A stretch of 64,000 nt of DNA from NCBI RefSeq assembly GCF_020164955.1, contig NZ_JAIUHG010000018.1, positions 62,001 to 126,000 on the forward strand, written 5' to 3'. The translations under genes were made by a program, and so were the position numbers. Below the pieces are notes generated by a model. The model saw nothing but the letters and a program-made list of their open reading frames with translations, did no database searches and had not been told where the DNA came from. Shown here piece after piece: positions 23,565 to 34,559 of the stretch. Position 1 is the first letter of the stretch. Each line of letters begins with the position of its first letter. The stretch comes from Mesorhizobium sp. CA8 (GTDB taxonomy: Bacteria; Pseudomonadota; Alphaproteobacteria; Rhizobiales; Rhizobiaceae).

Positions 23565-24998
23565 ATGAACGATCAGCCCTTGGACCTCGATCCCGCCGTC
23601 ATCGATCGCTTCGCGGCAATCGTCGGCGACAAATATGCTTTGCGCGACCAAGCCTACATCGCGCCTTACATCACCGAGCGGCGCGGCCTTTGGCACGGCC
23701 GGACATCGCTGGTGCTGCGCCCCGGCAGCGTCGAGGAAGTGAGCCACATAATGCGCCTTGCGACCGAGACCGGAACGCCGATCGTGCCGCAAAGCGGCAA
23801 CACCGGATTGGTCGGCGCCCAGGTGCCGGACAAATCCGGCCGCGACATCGTGGTCTCGCTGTCCAGGCTGAACCGCATCCGCGAGATCGATGTCCTGTCA
23901 AACACGGTGACCGTCGAGGCCGGCGTCATCCTGCAGACGCTGCAGGAAGCGGTCGACGCCGCCGGCCAGCTGTTTCCGCTCTCGCTCGCCGCGCAAGGGT
24001 CGTGCCAGATCGGCGGCAATCTGTCCTCCAATGCCGGCGGCACCGGCGTCCTTGCCTATGGCAATGCGCGCGAGCTCTGCCTGGGCGTCGAGGTCGTGTT
24101 GCCGACTGGCGAGGTGTTCGATGATTTGCGCAAATTGAAGAAGGACAACACCGGCTACGATCTGAAGAACCTCTTCATCGGCGCCGAAGGCACGCTCGGC
24201 ATCATCACCGCCGCGGTGCTGAAATTGTTCCCGAAGCCGAAGGGCAGGGAGGTCGCCTTTGCCGGCCTGCCGTCGTCGCCGAAAGATGCGCTGTCGCTGT
24301 TCACTTTGGCGATGGACAGGGCCGGCGCATCGCTCACCGCTTTCGAGCTGATCGGCAAAAGGGCATACGATTTCACCCTCAAGCACGGGCAAGGCATCAC
24401 GCGGCCGCTGGCCGACGACTGGCCGTGGTATGTGCTGATGCAGATCTCGTCCGGCCGCTCCGAGGAAGACGGCAGGGCGCTGATCGAAGAAATCCTGGCC
24501 GAGGCGCTCGAGCAGGGCATCGTCGGCGACGCGGTGGTGTCGGCAAGCCTTGCCCAGGGCGACGCTTTCTGGAATTTCCGCGAGACGCTTCCCGAATGCC
24601 AGAAGCCGGAGGGCGCCTCGATCAAGCATGACATCTCGGTGCCGATCGCTTCGATCCCGGAGTTCATCGAAAGGGCGGCCGGCGTGGTGGAGGCAGTCTG
24701 CCCCGGCGCGCGCGTCGTCTGCTTCGGCCACATGGGCGACGGCAATCTGCACTACAACATCTCGCGTCCCGTGGATTGGCAGGACGAGGCGTTCCTCGAG
24801 CTCTACCACCCCATGAACAAGGCCGTACACGACGTCGTGCGCTCCTTCCATGGCTCGATCTCGGCCGAGCACGGCATCGGCCAATTGAAGCGCGACGAGC
24901 TGATCGCCACGGCGCCGCCGATGGCGATCGACCTGATGCGCCGGGTGAAGGCGGCCTTCGATCCGGCCGGCATCATGAATCCCGGTAAGGTTATCTGA
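23565..24998 (+). CDS. FAD-binding oxidoreductase, D-2-hydroxyacid dehydrogenase/GlcD-like
   Basis: A 477-residue flavoenzyme of the FAD-linked oxidase family. The N-terminal FAD domain has PQSGNTGLVGAQVPD and LSSNAGGTGVLAYGNARELC. The C-terminal domain contains FGHMGDGNLHYN and SAEHGIGQLKRDEL, with histidines that bind the metal and substrate in D-lactate and D-2-hydroxyglutarate dehydrogenases. No glcEF genes are adjacent, so a single-subunit D-2-hydroxyacid dehydrogenase is more likely than glycolate oxidase. ATG at 23565 is chosen; the exact substrate is unknown. Confidence 0.9.
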   Translation: MNDQPLDLDPAVIDRFAAIVGDKYALRDQAYIAPYITERRGLWHGRTSLVLRPGSVEEVSHIMRLATETGTPIVPQSGNTGLVGAQVPDKSGRDIVVSLSRLNRIREIDVLSNTVTVEAGVILQTLQEAVDAAGQLFPLSLAAQGSCQIGGNLSSNAGGTGVLAYGNARELCLGVEVVLPTGEVFDDLRKLKKDNTGYDLKNLFIGAEGTLGIITAAVLKLFPKPKGREVAFAGLPSSPKDALSLFTLAMDRAGASLTAFELIGKRAYDFTLKHGQGITRPLADDWPWYVLMQISSGRSEEDGRALIEEILAEALEQGIVGDAVVSASLAQGDAFWNFRETLPECQKPEGASIKHDISVPIASIPEFIERAAGVVEAVCPGARVVCFGHMGDGNLHYNISRPVDWQDEAFLELYHPMNKAVHDVVRSFHGSISAEHGIGQLKRDELIATAPPMAIDLMRRVKAAFDPAGIMNPGKVI

Positions 24999-25183
24999 TC
25001 CTTCCTGGATCCGGCGGCCGGTCGCATTCCGATAACCATCGGCTCAGATCAGCAAAATTTAACCGACTTTCTTAAGCGCGCCGGTAAGAAGCGAGCGCTA
25101 ACATTTCTTCCCATAACGAGGCCGGAAAAACCGGCCCTGAGAGAACCGGAAAACGGCCCTCAGGACTAACAGGGAAGACATCG

Positions 25184-25750
25184 ATGAACACTGGACTGAA
25201 GCCAGTCTGGGCCGGGCGCAACATGCGTCTCGACCCGTTTCGCCTGCCGCAGATGGTGAGCTATGCCACCCGCGACGACTATGGCGATGTGACCTTCACC
25301 ATCGACCAGCGCGGCGCCGTCATCCGCCGTGTGCTGGAGATGAGCGGCGTGCCGGCGATCATCGCGCTGCCCCCCAATGCGTTCCGCGGCGTCGCCGCGC
25401 GCGCCATGGAGGATCCGGACGGCAACGTCACCGTGACGCTCGAGCTCCTGCACAATGATCCGATGCTGTCGGTGCCGCTGCTGGTCGCCGACGATCTCGA
25501 GGACGTCGCCGCCGACTGGCGCGCCTGGGCCGATGCCTATCGCCTGCCGATGCTGCTGATCGAGGCCGACGGCATCGCCCGCACGTTGGAAGAATCGCTC
25601 GGCGCCGCCATCAAGGCGCTGCCGCCGCAGGAACGCCGCAAGGGCCGCGTCTCCACCATGCGCCGCCCGCGCTTCCTCGCCCGCCGCAAGGCCGGCAATC
25701 TGGGCTTGAGGCTGGTCATCGACGGCCAGGAGATTATCGCAAGGGAGTAG
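25184..25750 (+). CDS. DUF6101-like protein
   Basis: A 188-residue protein beginning MNTGLKPVWAGRNMRLDPFR, with a conserved-looking core (YATRDDYGDVTFTIDQRGA, ITLELLHNDPML-like segment) and a basic C-terminus (RRKGRVSTMRRPRFLARRKA). It resembles the DUF6101 family of Rhizobiales. It has no signal peptide or membrane segment. AGGG precedes the ATG, and the 185-base upstream gap has no other feature that I recognise. The function is unknown. Confidence 0.8.
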   Translation: MNTGLKPVWAGRNMRLDPFRLPQMVSYATRDDYGDVTFTIDQRGAVIRRVLEMSGVPAIIALPPNAFRGVAARAMEDPDGNVTVTLELLHNDPMLSVPLLVADDLEDVAADWRAWADAYRLPMLLIEADGIARTLEESLGAAIKALPPQERRKGRVSTMRRPRFLARRKAGNLGLRLVIDGQEIIARE

Positions 25751-25751
25751 G

Positions 25752-25950
25752 TTTCTTCTCCCCGTCACTATACGGGGAGAAGTGCCCGGCAGGGCGATGA
25801 GGGGCAGCGCCGACCTGGGGGTTTAGCCGCCTCAAAATTTGATCCAACACACGCTATATCGCCGCTGTGCCTTTCGCCTTACCTCCAAGGTCGGCGCCGC
25901 CCCTCATCCGGCTGCCGCCACCTTCTCTCCGTGGAACGGGGAGAAGGAGA
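25752..25950. repeat. Palindromic intergenic repeat (CTTCTCCCCGT...CGGGGAGAAG)
   Basis: Outer segments CTTCTCCCCGTCACTATACG and TCTCCGTGGAACGGGGAGAA, inner arms GAGGGGCAGCGCCGACC and GGTCGGCGCCGCCCCTC. The element fills the space between convergent DUF6101 and ubiA genes, up to the ubiA stop codon. It is related in layout to the 5460 element but is another family. Confidence 0.75.
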
Positions 25951-26934
25951 CTACACCAGCGGCTTCAGCCATATCCACACCGAGCCGCCGATCAGGCCGA
26001 GGAAGATCAGCCAGCCGACCTGGTTGTTCGACTTGAACAATTTCAGGCACTGGTCCGGATTGTCGATGTCGAGCCGGATGATCTGGCGCGCCATATGTGC
26101 GCCGGCGGCGATCAGCCCGGCCAGCGCCACGATCGGCACCTGCGCCGAGGCGAAGGCGATGGCGAAGCAGATAAGCGCGCCGCCATAGAGCCCGGTGAGC
26201 CACATCTTGGTGTTGTCGCCGAACAGCCGCGCCGTCGAGCGTACGCCGACGATGGCGTCGTCTTCCTTGTCCTGATGCGCGTAGATCGTGTCGTAGCCGA
26301 TCACCCACAGGATCGAGCCGATATAGAGCATGATCGCCGGATCATCGATGTCGCCGAACTCGACCGCCCAGCCCATCAGCGCGCCCCAGGAGAAGGCCAG
26401 CCCTAGCACGAGTTGCGGCCAGTTGGTGATGCGCTTCATGAACGGGTAGACGGCGACGATCGCCAGCGAGGCGATGCCGAGCGGAATGGCGAAGCTGTTG
26501 AACTGCAACAGCACGGCAAGCCCGATGAGCGCCTGGATGATGACGAATGCCCAAGCCTGGCGACGTGTCACCTTGCCGGCCGGCAGCGGCCGCGAGCGGG
26601 TGCGCTCGACCTGGTTGTCGATGTCCTCGTCAGCGAGGTCGTTATAGGTGCAGCCGGCGCCGCGCATGGCGACCGCGCCGATGAAGAATAATAGCAGATA
26701 CCAGGGCGCCGGAAGCAACGTCAGCAGCGGGTCGGTCGCGCGCGGATAGGCGCCCGCGGCAAGTGCTGCCGACCACCAGCAGGGCCACAACAGCAGCTGC
26801 CAGCCGATAGGCCTATCCCAGCGCGCAAGCTGCGCATAGGGCCACAGCCAGCGCGGCAGCACCCGATAGACCCAATGGCCGCTCGGCGCATCGGCGACGC
26901 GGCCCTGGATTGCTTTCGACTGGACGGTTTCCAT
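25951..26934 (-). CDS. ubiA: 4-hydroxybenzoate polyprenyltransferase
   Basis: A 327-residue membrane enzyme that attaches the polyprenyl tail to 4-hydroxybenzoate in ubiquinone synthesis. The first Asp-rich motif is in GCTYNDLADEDIDNQVERTR, and the second is YAHQDKEDD. Eight or nine hydrophobic helices are visible. It partners functionally with the polyprenyl diphosphate synthase at 12333. The ATG at 26934 gives the normal length; an Arg-rich start is not needed. Confidence 0.95.
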   Translation of the reverse strand: METVQSKAIQGRVADAPSGHWVYRVLPRWLWPYAQLARWDRPIGWQLLLWPCWWSAALAAGAYPRATDPLLTLLPAPWYLLLFFIGAVAMRGAGCTYNDLADEDIDNQVERTRSRPLPAGKVTRRQAWAFVIIQALIGLAVLLQFNSFAIPLGIASLAIVAVYPFMKRITNWPQLVLGLAFSWGALMGWAVEFGDIDDPAIMLYIGSILWVIGYDTIYAHQDKEDDAIVGVRSTARLFGDNTKMWLTGLYGGALICFAIAFASAQVPIVALAGLIAAGAHMARQIIRLDIDNPDQCLKLFKSNNQVGWLIFLGLIGGSVWIWLKPLV

Positions 26935-26985
26935 CGCGCTGGAGTGGCAGCAGCTAAGGGCGCCGTCAAGCGGCAGCGTTGTCGC

Positions 26986-27909
26986 TCAAGCGCTGAAACC
27001 TAGGCAGTGAACATCGTGACCGGCAAACCATGCCTTGGCGACGTCGATGAACGCCGCGGCCGCCTTCGACAGGCGCTGGCGCGTGTCGTGGGTCAGGATG
27101 ATGCGCTGCATCGGCACAGGATCGGACAGGGGCTTTAAGACCAGCGGCAGGCCGTCATAGCTGCGGTCGCCATAGGGCCTCGTATAGCTGACTGCGACGC
27201 CGAAGCCGTTGGCCACCATGGAGCGCTGCAGCTCGAACGAGCTGGTCGTCGCCCGGGCGACGGGCGAGAGGCCGCGGCTGAGGAAGAGGTCCAGCATATG
27301 CTGCCAACTATGCGGCTGGTCGGTGGTGACCAGCGGATGCTGCGCGAGCTCGGCCAGGCTGACGGCGTGCTTGTCCGCCAGCTCATGGCCGGCCGGCAAA
27401 AGCGCGTGCGGCCGCAGCTCGTGCAGGAGGATGCGCTTGAAATGCCCGGGCAGGCCGAGATCATAGGTGAGGCCGAGATCGACGGCGCTGTCGGCCAGCC
27501 GCCGCCCCAGCGTGTCCAAGGTTTCATCGCCTATGACGACCGTGACGGCCGGGCAGCGCTCGGCGAAGGCGCGCATCAGCGCGGGCGCGAAATAGGGCGC
27601 CAGATCCTCGAAGCAGCCGAGTACCAGTTCGGCGCCGACATCGGCGTCGCGCGAACCGAGCGCCGCCAGTTCATCCGCCTCGCCCAGCACCTGCCTCGCC
27701 TTGGCCACGGCCCTGCGGCCGAAGGATGTCAGCGAAACGCCGCTGCCGCGCTGGCGCACGAACAGTTTCTGGCCAAGGTTGGCCTCGACATTGTCGATGG
27801 CCACCGAGATCGACGGCTGCGACACGTTCAGGGCCTGGGCTGCCGCGGTCACGCTGCCATAGCGGGCGACGGCAACGACATAGCGCAACTGGGTGAGGGT
27901 CAATCTCAT
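26986..27909 (-). CDS. LysR-family transcriptional regulator
   Basis: A 307-residue LTTR. The N-terminal helix-turn-helix (residues 1-60: LTQLRYVVAVARYGSVTAAA then QPSISVAIDNVEANLG) is followed by a periplasmic-binding-like effector domain. It lies divergent to the phytanoyl-CoA dioxygenase-like gene (164 bases apart), so that gene is its likely target. The effector is unknown. Confidence 0.92.
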   Translation of the reverse strand: MRLTLTQLRYVVAVARYGSVTAAAQALNVSQPSISVAIDNVEANLGQKLFVRQRGSGVSLTSFGRRAVAKARQVLGEADELAALGSRDADVGAELVLGCFEDLAPYFAPALMRAFAERCPAVTVVIGDETLDTLGRRLADSAVDLGLTYDLGLPGHFKRILLHELRPHALLPAGHELADKHAVSLAELAQHPLVTTDQPHSWQHMLDLFLSRGLSPVARATTSSFELQRSMVANGFGVAVSYTRPYGDRSYDGLPLVLKPLSDPVPMQRIILTHDTRQRLSKAAAAFIDVAKAWFAGHDVHCLGFSA

Positions 27910-27983
27910 AGGTGGAAACTATAAATCAGATGGCAAGTTATTATTTTACGCGATGTCGGACGCTTGCGATAGTCGGTTCACGA

Positions 27984-28013
27984 GCAATTCCAGGAAGGTG
28001 TGAAGCGGTCAGG
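27984..28013. repeat. Short CAATTCC-type interspersed repeat
   Basis: GCAATTCCAGGAAGGTGTGA followed by AGCGGTCAGG, the other orientation of the copies at 23507 and 48831. It lies in the LysR/PhyH divergent promoter region. Confidence 0.6.
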
Positions 28014-28072
28014 CTCGGCGACTTGGCCGTAGCCTCCGTCCGGATTTGCGTCAAACAAAGAGATCGAGCGCC

Positions 28073-28867
28073 ATGGCCAGCCCAAAGATCGATGCTTCGA
28101 CGATTGCCGATTACCAGCGCGACGGCGCAGTCTGCATCCGCGGCGCCTTCAAGGACTGGGTCGACGTGATCGCCGACGGCATCGAGCGTAATATGCAGAA
28201 CCGCAGCGCCACCGCTTCGGACATCGCCGGCGGCAAGGGCAGCTTCTTCGACGATTACTGCAACTGGGAGCGCTTCCCGGAATTCGTCAGGATCGTCAGG
28301 GAATCGCCGGCCGCCGCGCTCGCCGCCGCGGTCATGCAGTCGCGCAGCGCCCGGTTCTTCCACGACCACGTGCTGGTCAAGGAGCCCGGCACGCAGAAGC
28401 CGACGCCCTGGCACCAGGACATCCCTTATTACTTCGTCGACGGCAGCCAGACGGTCAGCTTCTGGATCCCGATCGATCCGGTGAAGGAAGCGACGCTGAG
28501 GCTGATCGCCGGCTCGCACAAATGGGAAAAGATGGTGCTGCCGGTGCGCTGGCTAAACGACGCCAATTTTTACGCTGGCGAGGGCGACTACCTGCCGGTG
28601 CCCGATCCCGACAACGACCCGTCGATGAAGGTTCTGGAATGGGAGATGGAGCCGGGCGACGCCATCCTGTTCGACTTCCGCACGGCGCACGGCGCGCGCG
28701 GCAACCTGACCGCGGCACGCCGCCGGGCGCTGTCGTTGCGCTGGGTCGGCGACGATGCGCGCTATGTCGAGCGTCCCGGCCGCACCTCGCCGCCCTATCC
28801 CGGCCACGACATGAAGCCCGGCCAGAAACTGCGCGAGGATTGGTTTCCCGTCATTTTCCAAAGCTGA
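28073..28867 (+). CDS. Phytanoyl-CoA dioxygenase (PhyH)-like protein
   Basis: A 264-residue Fe(II)/2-oxoglutarate-dependent dioxygenase of the PhyH family. The iron-binding HxD is in TPWHQDIPYYF (about residue 115), and the distal histidine is in FRTAHGARGN with the 2-oxoglutarate arginine shortly after. The substrate is unknown; many bacterial members hydroxylate small acids or secondary metabolites. ATG at 28073 is preferred to a TTG at 28046. Probably regulated by the divergent LysR gene. Confidence 0.9.
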   Translation: MASPKIDASTIADYQRDGAVCIRGAFKDWVDVIADGIERNMQNRSATASDIAGGKGSFFDDYCNWERFPEFVRIVRESPAAALAAAVMQSRSARFFHDHVLVKEPGTQKPTPWHQDIPYYFVDGSQTVSFWIPIDPVKEATLRLIAGSHKWEKMVLPVRWLNDANFYAGEGDYLPVPDPDNDPSMKVLEWEMEPGDAILFDFRTAHGARGNLTAARRRALSLRWVGDDARYVERPGRTSPPYPGHDMKPGQKLREDWFPVIFQS

Positions 28868-29055
28868 AGCATTTTCCAGAGCTGAGCCGCTCTCCGAAGC
28901 TTCCGTTCCCCGACCGGTCAAGTTCGGCACCTGTCTCATTGGTCTTGATGAGGCCTATGTTCCCGTGCGCAATTGCCGCCAAAATGCCGAGACGCCTTGA
29001 CCCGTCGCCCGCGGACCAATAGCGGGTTCAGGGAGACGATCAGCAAGAGGTGGCC

Positions 29056-30336
29056 ATGAACGTTCTTCTTCTCGGTTCGGGTGGCCGCGAACATGCGCTC
29101 GCCTGGAAGATGTCCGCCTCGCCGCTGCTGACGAAGCTCTACGCCTCGCCCGGCAATCCGGGAATCGGCCGCATCGCCGAACTGGTGAAGCTCGACGTCG
29201 CCGACCATTCCACTGTGGCCGCCTTCTGCCAGGAAAAGAAGATCGATCTGGTCGTGGTCGGTCCGGAAGGCCCGCTGGTCGCCGGCATCGCCGATGATCT
29301 GCGCGCCTGGGGCATCCGCGTCTTCGGTCCGTCAAAGGCCGCGGCGAGGCTCGAAGGCTCGAAGGGCTTCACCAAGGACCTTTGCGCCAAATTCAACATC
29401 CCGACCGCCGCCTATGGCCGCTTCAGCGACCTGGCCTCGGCGAAAGCCTATGTCGTGAAGACCGGGGCGCCGATCGTCATCAAGGCCGACGGGCTCGCCG
29501 CCGGCAAGGGCGTTACCATCGCCATGACGCTCGATGAGGCGAACGCCGCGCTGGAAGCCTGTTTCGACGGTGCCTTCGGCGCGGCCGGCACCGAGGTCGT
29601 GGTCGAGGAATATCTGACCGGCGAGGAGGCAAGCTTCTTCTGCCTGTGCGACGGCGCCACCGCGCTCCCCTTCGGCACCGCGCAGGACCACAAGCGCGTC
29701 GGCGACGGCGACACCGGGCCGAACACCGGCGGCATGGGCGCCTATTCGCCGGCGCCGGTGATGACGCCGGAAATGACCGAGCGCACCATGCGCGAAATCA
29801 TCGAGCCGACCATGCGCGGCATGGCCAATCTCGGCGCACCTTTCGCCGGCATCCTCTTTGCCGGCCTGATGATTACCGACCAGGGCCCCAAGCTGATCGA
29901 ATACAACACCCGTTTCGGCGATCCCGAATGCCAGGTGCTGATGATGCGGCTGAAGGACGACCTGCTCGTCCTGCTCAACGCCGCCGTCGACGGCCAGCTC
30001 GCGCATATGTCTATCCGCTGGAGCGACGAGACGGCGTTGACGGTGGTGATGGCGGCGCGGGGCTATCCCGGCACGCCGGAAAAGGGCTCGGTCATCCGTG
30101 GTCTCGACAAGGCGGAAGGCGAGGGCGTCCAGGTCTTCCATGCCGGCACCGCCATCAATGGCGGCGCGCTGGTCGCCAATGGCGGCCGCGTGCTCAACGT
30201 CACCGCGCTCGGCAAGACCGTCGGCGAGGCGCAGGCCAAGGCCTACGCGGCGATCGAGCATATAGACTGGCCGCAGGGCTTTTACCGCCACGACATCGGC
30301 TGGCGTGCCGTCGAGCGCGAAAAAGCTGGAAGCTGA
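29056..30336 (+). CDS. purD: Phosphoribosylamine--glycine ligase
   Basis: The 426-residue GAR synthetase of purine biosynthesis, an ATP-grasp enzyme: MNVLLLGSGGREHALAWKM start, VVVGPEGPLVAGIADDL, VIKADGLAAGKGVTIA, DHKRVGDGDTGPNTGGMGAY and EYNTRFGDPECQ all in family order. ATG at 29056 has AAGAGGTGG upstream; a GTG at 29050 adds two residues. Its stop TGA directly abuts the stop of the opposing GH4 gene (TGA|TCA). Confidence 0.97.
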   Translation: MNVLLLGSGGREHALAWKMSASPLLTKLYASPGNPGIGRIAELVKLDVADHSTVAAFCQEKKIDLVVVGPEGPLVAGIADDLRAWGIRVFGPSKAAARLEGSKGFTKDLCAKFNIPTAAYGRFSDLASAKAYVVKTGAPIVIKADGLAAGKGVTIAMTLDEANAALEACFDGAFGAAGTEVVVEEYLTGEEASFFCLCDGATALPFGTAQDHKRVGDGDTGPNTGGMGAYSPAPVMTPEMTERTMREIIEPTMRGMANLGAPFAGILFAGLMITDQGPKLIEYNTRFGDPECQVLMMRLKDDLLVLLNAAVDGQLAHMSIRWSDETALTVVMAARGYPGTPEKGSVIRGLDKAEGEGVQVFHAGTAINGGALVANGGRVLNVTALGKTVGEAQAKAYAAIEHIDWPQGFYRHDIGWRAVEREKAGS

Positions 30337-31704
30337 TCAGGCGGCCTTGCTTTTGCCTGTCCGCGCCCAAGCCGGCAGCCAGTCGCCATGCGCGGCAAGC
30401 AGGTCGTCGACCAAGGACCAGATCTGGTCGAGGTCGAGCTCGGCCGCCGTGTGCGGGTCCATCATCGCCGCATGGTAGATGTGCTCGCGGTTCTCGCTCA
30501 TCAGCGCCCGCACCGTCAGCTCCTGCACATTGATGTTGGTGCGGATCAGCGCCGTGAGCTGCGGCGGCAGATCGCCGATGTAGGTCGGCTGGATGCCGGA
30601 GGCATCGACCAGGCACGGCACTTCCGCCGCGCAGTCGAAAGGCAGCGAGGTGATGCAGCCATTGTTGCGCACATTGCCGTAGATCACCGACGGCTCGCCG
30701 GTCCACACCGAATTCATGATCGAGGAGGCATATTCCCTGGACTGCTCGACCTCGATCCGGTCGGCCGAGCGGTAGGCTTCCGCCTCGCCCTTCCAGCGCT
30801 CGATCTGCTCGATGCAGCGTTTCGGATATTCGTCGAGCGGAATGCCGTATTTCTCCATCAGGTCGCCGCGCCCCTCCTTGATGAAATAGGGCGTGTACTC
30901 GGCGAAATGCTCGGAGCTCTCGGTGACGAAATAGCCGAGCCGGGTCAGCATCTCGTAGCGCACCTTGTTCGGGCAGCGCGGGTTCCAGCCGGGTTTTGGC
31001 GCGCGGCTCTCGCGATAGGCGCGCACGAGGTCGGGATAGAGGTCGCGGTAGGAGCCGTCCGGCTGGCGATGCTCGAACTTGAGATAAAACGCCATGTGGT
31101 TGATGCCGGCCGAGCGATAGCGGATCTCCTCATAGGGAAGGTCGAGATCGTGCGCCAGTTCCATCGCCGTGCCCTGCACCGAGTGGCAGAGCCCGACCTG
31201 CTTGATCGTCGGATATTTCTCGGCGATCGCCCAGGTGTTGATCGCCATCGGGTTGACATATTGCAGCATGATCGCCTCGGGGCAGACGGCGAGCATGTCC
31301 TCGCAGATCTTCCACAGATGCGGCACGGTCCTCAGGCCCCGCATGATGCCACCGACGCCGAGTGTGTCTGCGATGGTCTGGCGCAGGCCGTATTTCTTCG
31401 GCACCTCGAAATCGGTGACGGTGCAGGGCTCGTAGCCGCCGATCTGGAAAGCGACGACAACGAAGTCGGCGCCGGAAAGCGCCTTTCGCTGGTCGGAATA
31501 GGTCTCGGCCTTCGCCTTGACGCCCAGCGTCGCTATCAGCTTGTTGACGACGACGGCGCTCTCTTCCAGCCGCTGCGGGTTGATGTCCATCAATGCGATC
31601 GTCGCGCCCGACAGGGCCGGCCGCTGCAGCACGTCGCCGACGATGTTCTTCATGAATACCGTTGAGCCGGCGCCGATGAACGCGATCCTGGGATTTCTTG
31701 CCAC
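30337..31704 (-). CDS. agaL2: GH4 family alpha-galactosidase/alpha-glucosidase, second of the operon
   Basis: A 455-residue cytoplasmic glycosidase of family GH4, which uses NAD+ and Mn2+. The dinucleotide fold starts IAFIGAGSTVFMKNIVGDVL. The metal-binding Cys and His lie in VGLCHSVQGTAM and AGINHMAFYL. NPMAINTW is a further family block. It is the last gene of the agp operon; GTG at 31704 is preceded by GGAGG seven bases upstream, and an upstream ATG frame adds 49 Arg-rich residues from the 3' end of agpD in another frame. It probably hydrolyses imported alpha-galactosides; the exact sugar is inference. Confidence 0.88.
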   Translation of the reverse strand: MARNPRIAFIGAGSTVFMKNIVGDVLQRPALSGATIALMDINPQRLEESAVVVNKLIATLGVKAKAETYSDQRKALSGADFVVVAFQIGGYEPCTVTDFEVPKKYGLRQTIADTLGVGGIMRGLRTVPHLWKICEDMLAVCPEAIMLQYVNPMAINTWAIAEKYPTIKQVGLCHSVQGTAMELAHDLDLPYEEIRYRSAGINHMAFYLKFEHRQPDGSYRDLYPDLVRAYRESRAPKPGWNPRCPNKVRYEMLTRLGYFVTESSEHFAEYTPYFIKEGRGDLMEKYGIPLDEYPKRCIEQIERWKGEAEAYRSADRIEVEQSREYASSIMNSVWTGEPSVIYGNVRNNGCITSLPFDCAAEVPCLVDASGIQPTYIGDLPPQLTALIRTNINVQELTVRALMSENREHIYHAAMMDPHTAAELDLDQIWSLVDDLLAAHGDWLPAWARTGKSKAA

Positions 31705-31724
31705 TGTAAAAACCTCCGGCACTT

Positions 31725-33395
<1,671 letters not shown>

Positions 33396-33404
33396 CCGGC
33401 CACC

Positions 33405-34559
33405 TCAATAGGGATCGACGGCATCGCGCAGGCCATCGCCCAGCGCGTTGAAGGCAAAGACGGTGATCAGCACGAAGCCGACCGGCGACAGGATCCAGGG
33501 ATAGGTGCCAATGACCGAATAGGTCGCCGTGTCCTGCAGCATCAGGCCCCATGAGATCAGCGGCGGCTTCACCGCGAAACCGAGAAAGCCGAGGAAGGAT
33601 TCGAGCAGCACCACGGTCGGGATCGCCAGCGTCACCGCGACGATCACGTGGCTCATCACATTGGGGAAGATGTGCTGCATGATGATGCGCCGGTCTGTGG
33701 CGCCCACCGCCATCGCGGCGCGCACATAGTCGATCCGCGCCAGCGCCAGCGTCTTGCCGCGCACCTCGCGCGACATCTGCGCCCAGCCCAGCGCCGACAT
33801 CACGATGATGACGAAGGCGAGGAAGACATTCGTCGGTGCTGTCACGGGGATCAGCGTCGTCAGCGCGAGATAGAGCGGCAGTTGCGGGAAGGCGAGCACC
33901 AGCTCGACGAAGCGCTGCATCCAGACATCGAACTTGCCGCCGAAATAGCCGGAGACCATGCCGACGGTGGTGCCGATCACGGTGATGATGAAGACCACCG
34001 TCAGCGCGATCATCAGCGACACGCGCGAGCCGTGGATGGCGCGCGACAGCACGTCGCGGCCGAACTTGTCGGTGCCGAGGAAATGCACCGGCTGACCATC
34101 CATCGAGCCGAAGAGGTGCCGGTTCGCCGGGATGAGCCCAAAGAGCTTGTAGGGCGCACCCTCGACGAAGAAGCCGAGCAGCCGCGGATGGTCGTAGTCA
34201 GGCCCGACGATCGGCTGGAAGGTGACCGGATCGAGGTCGGTCGAATCGGCCAAGGCATAGATTCTCGGCCGCGCGACGAAATTGCCGTCCTTGTCGTGGA
34301 AGACGGGCAGTTGCGGCGGCGCGAAGGCCACATCGGTCGCCTTCGGATCGGAGGGCGCCAGGAAATCCGCGAACACCGCCATGACAAGCAGGAGCACAAC
34401 CAGGCACAGCCCGGCCATTCCTGTCCAGGAACGCTTCAGGCGACGCCAGACAAGGGCGATATAGCTCTCATTGCCGTGCGCCGGCTCAGCAAAGGTCACG
34501 CCTGCCGCCGGCAAAGGCGTAAGGGATGGGGGCGTCGGGGAGGGGTCGCGCGCCAGCAT
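33405..34559 (-). CDS. agpC: ABC transporter permease (OppC-like)
   Basis: A 384-residue permease with an N-terminal cytoplasmic extension (about 45 residues), a first helix (AGLCLVVLLLVMAVFADFLA), a long periplasmic part, then five helices with the EAA-type loop region AQMSREVRGKTLALARIDYVRAAMAVGA. The start ATG follows the agpB stop without a gap. It belongs to the binding-protein-dependent transporter with AgpA, B and D. Confidence 0.9.
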   Translation of the reverse strand: MLARDPSPTPPSLTPLPAAGVTFAEPAHGNESYIALVWRRLKRSWTGMAGLCLVVLLLVMAVFADFLAPSDPKATDVAFAPPQLPVFHDKDGNFVARPRIYALADSTDLDPVTFQPIVGPDYDHPRLLGFFVEGAPYKLFGLIPANRHLFGSMDGQPVHFLGTDKFGRDVLSRAIHGSRVSLMIALTVVFIITVIGTTVGMVSGYFGGKFDVWMQRFVELVLAFPQLPLYLALTTLIPVTAPTNVFLAFVIIVMSALGWAQMSREVRGKTLALARIDYVRAAMAVGATDRRIIMQHIFPNVMSHVIVAVTLAIPTVVLLESFLGFLGFAVKPPLISWGLMLQDTATYSVIGTYPWILSPVGFVLITVFAFNALGDGLRDAVDPY

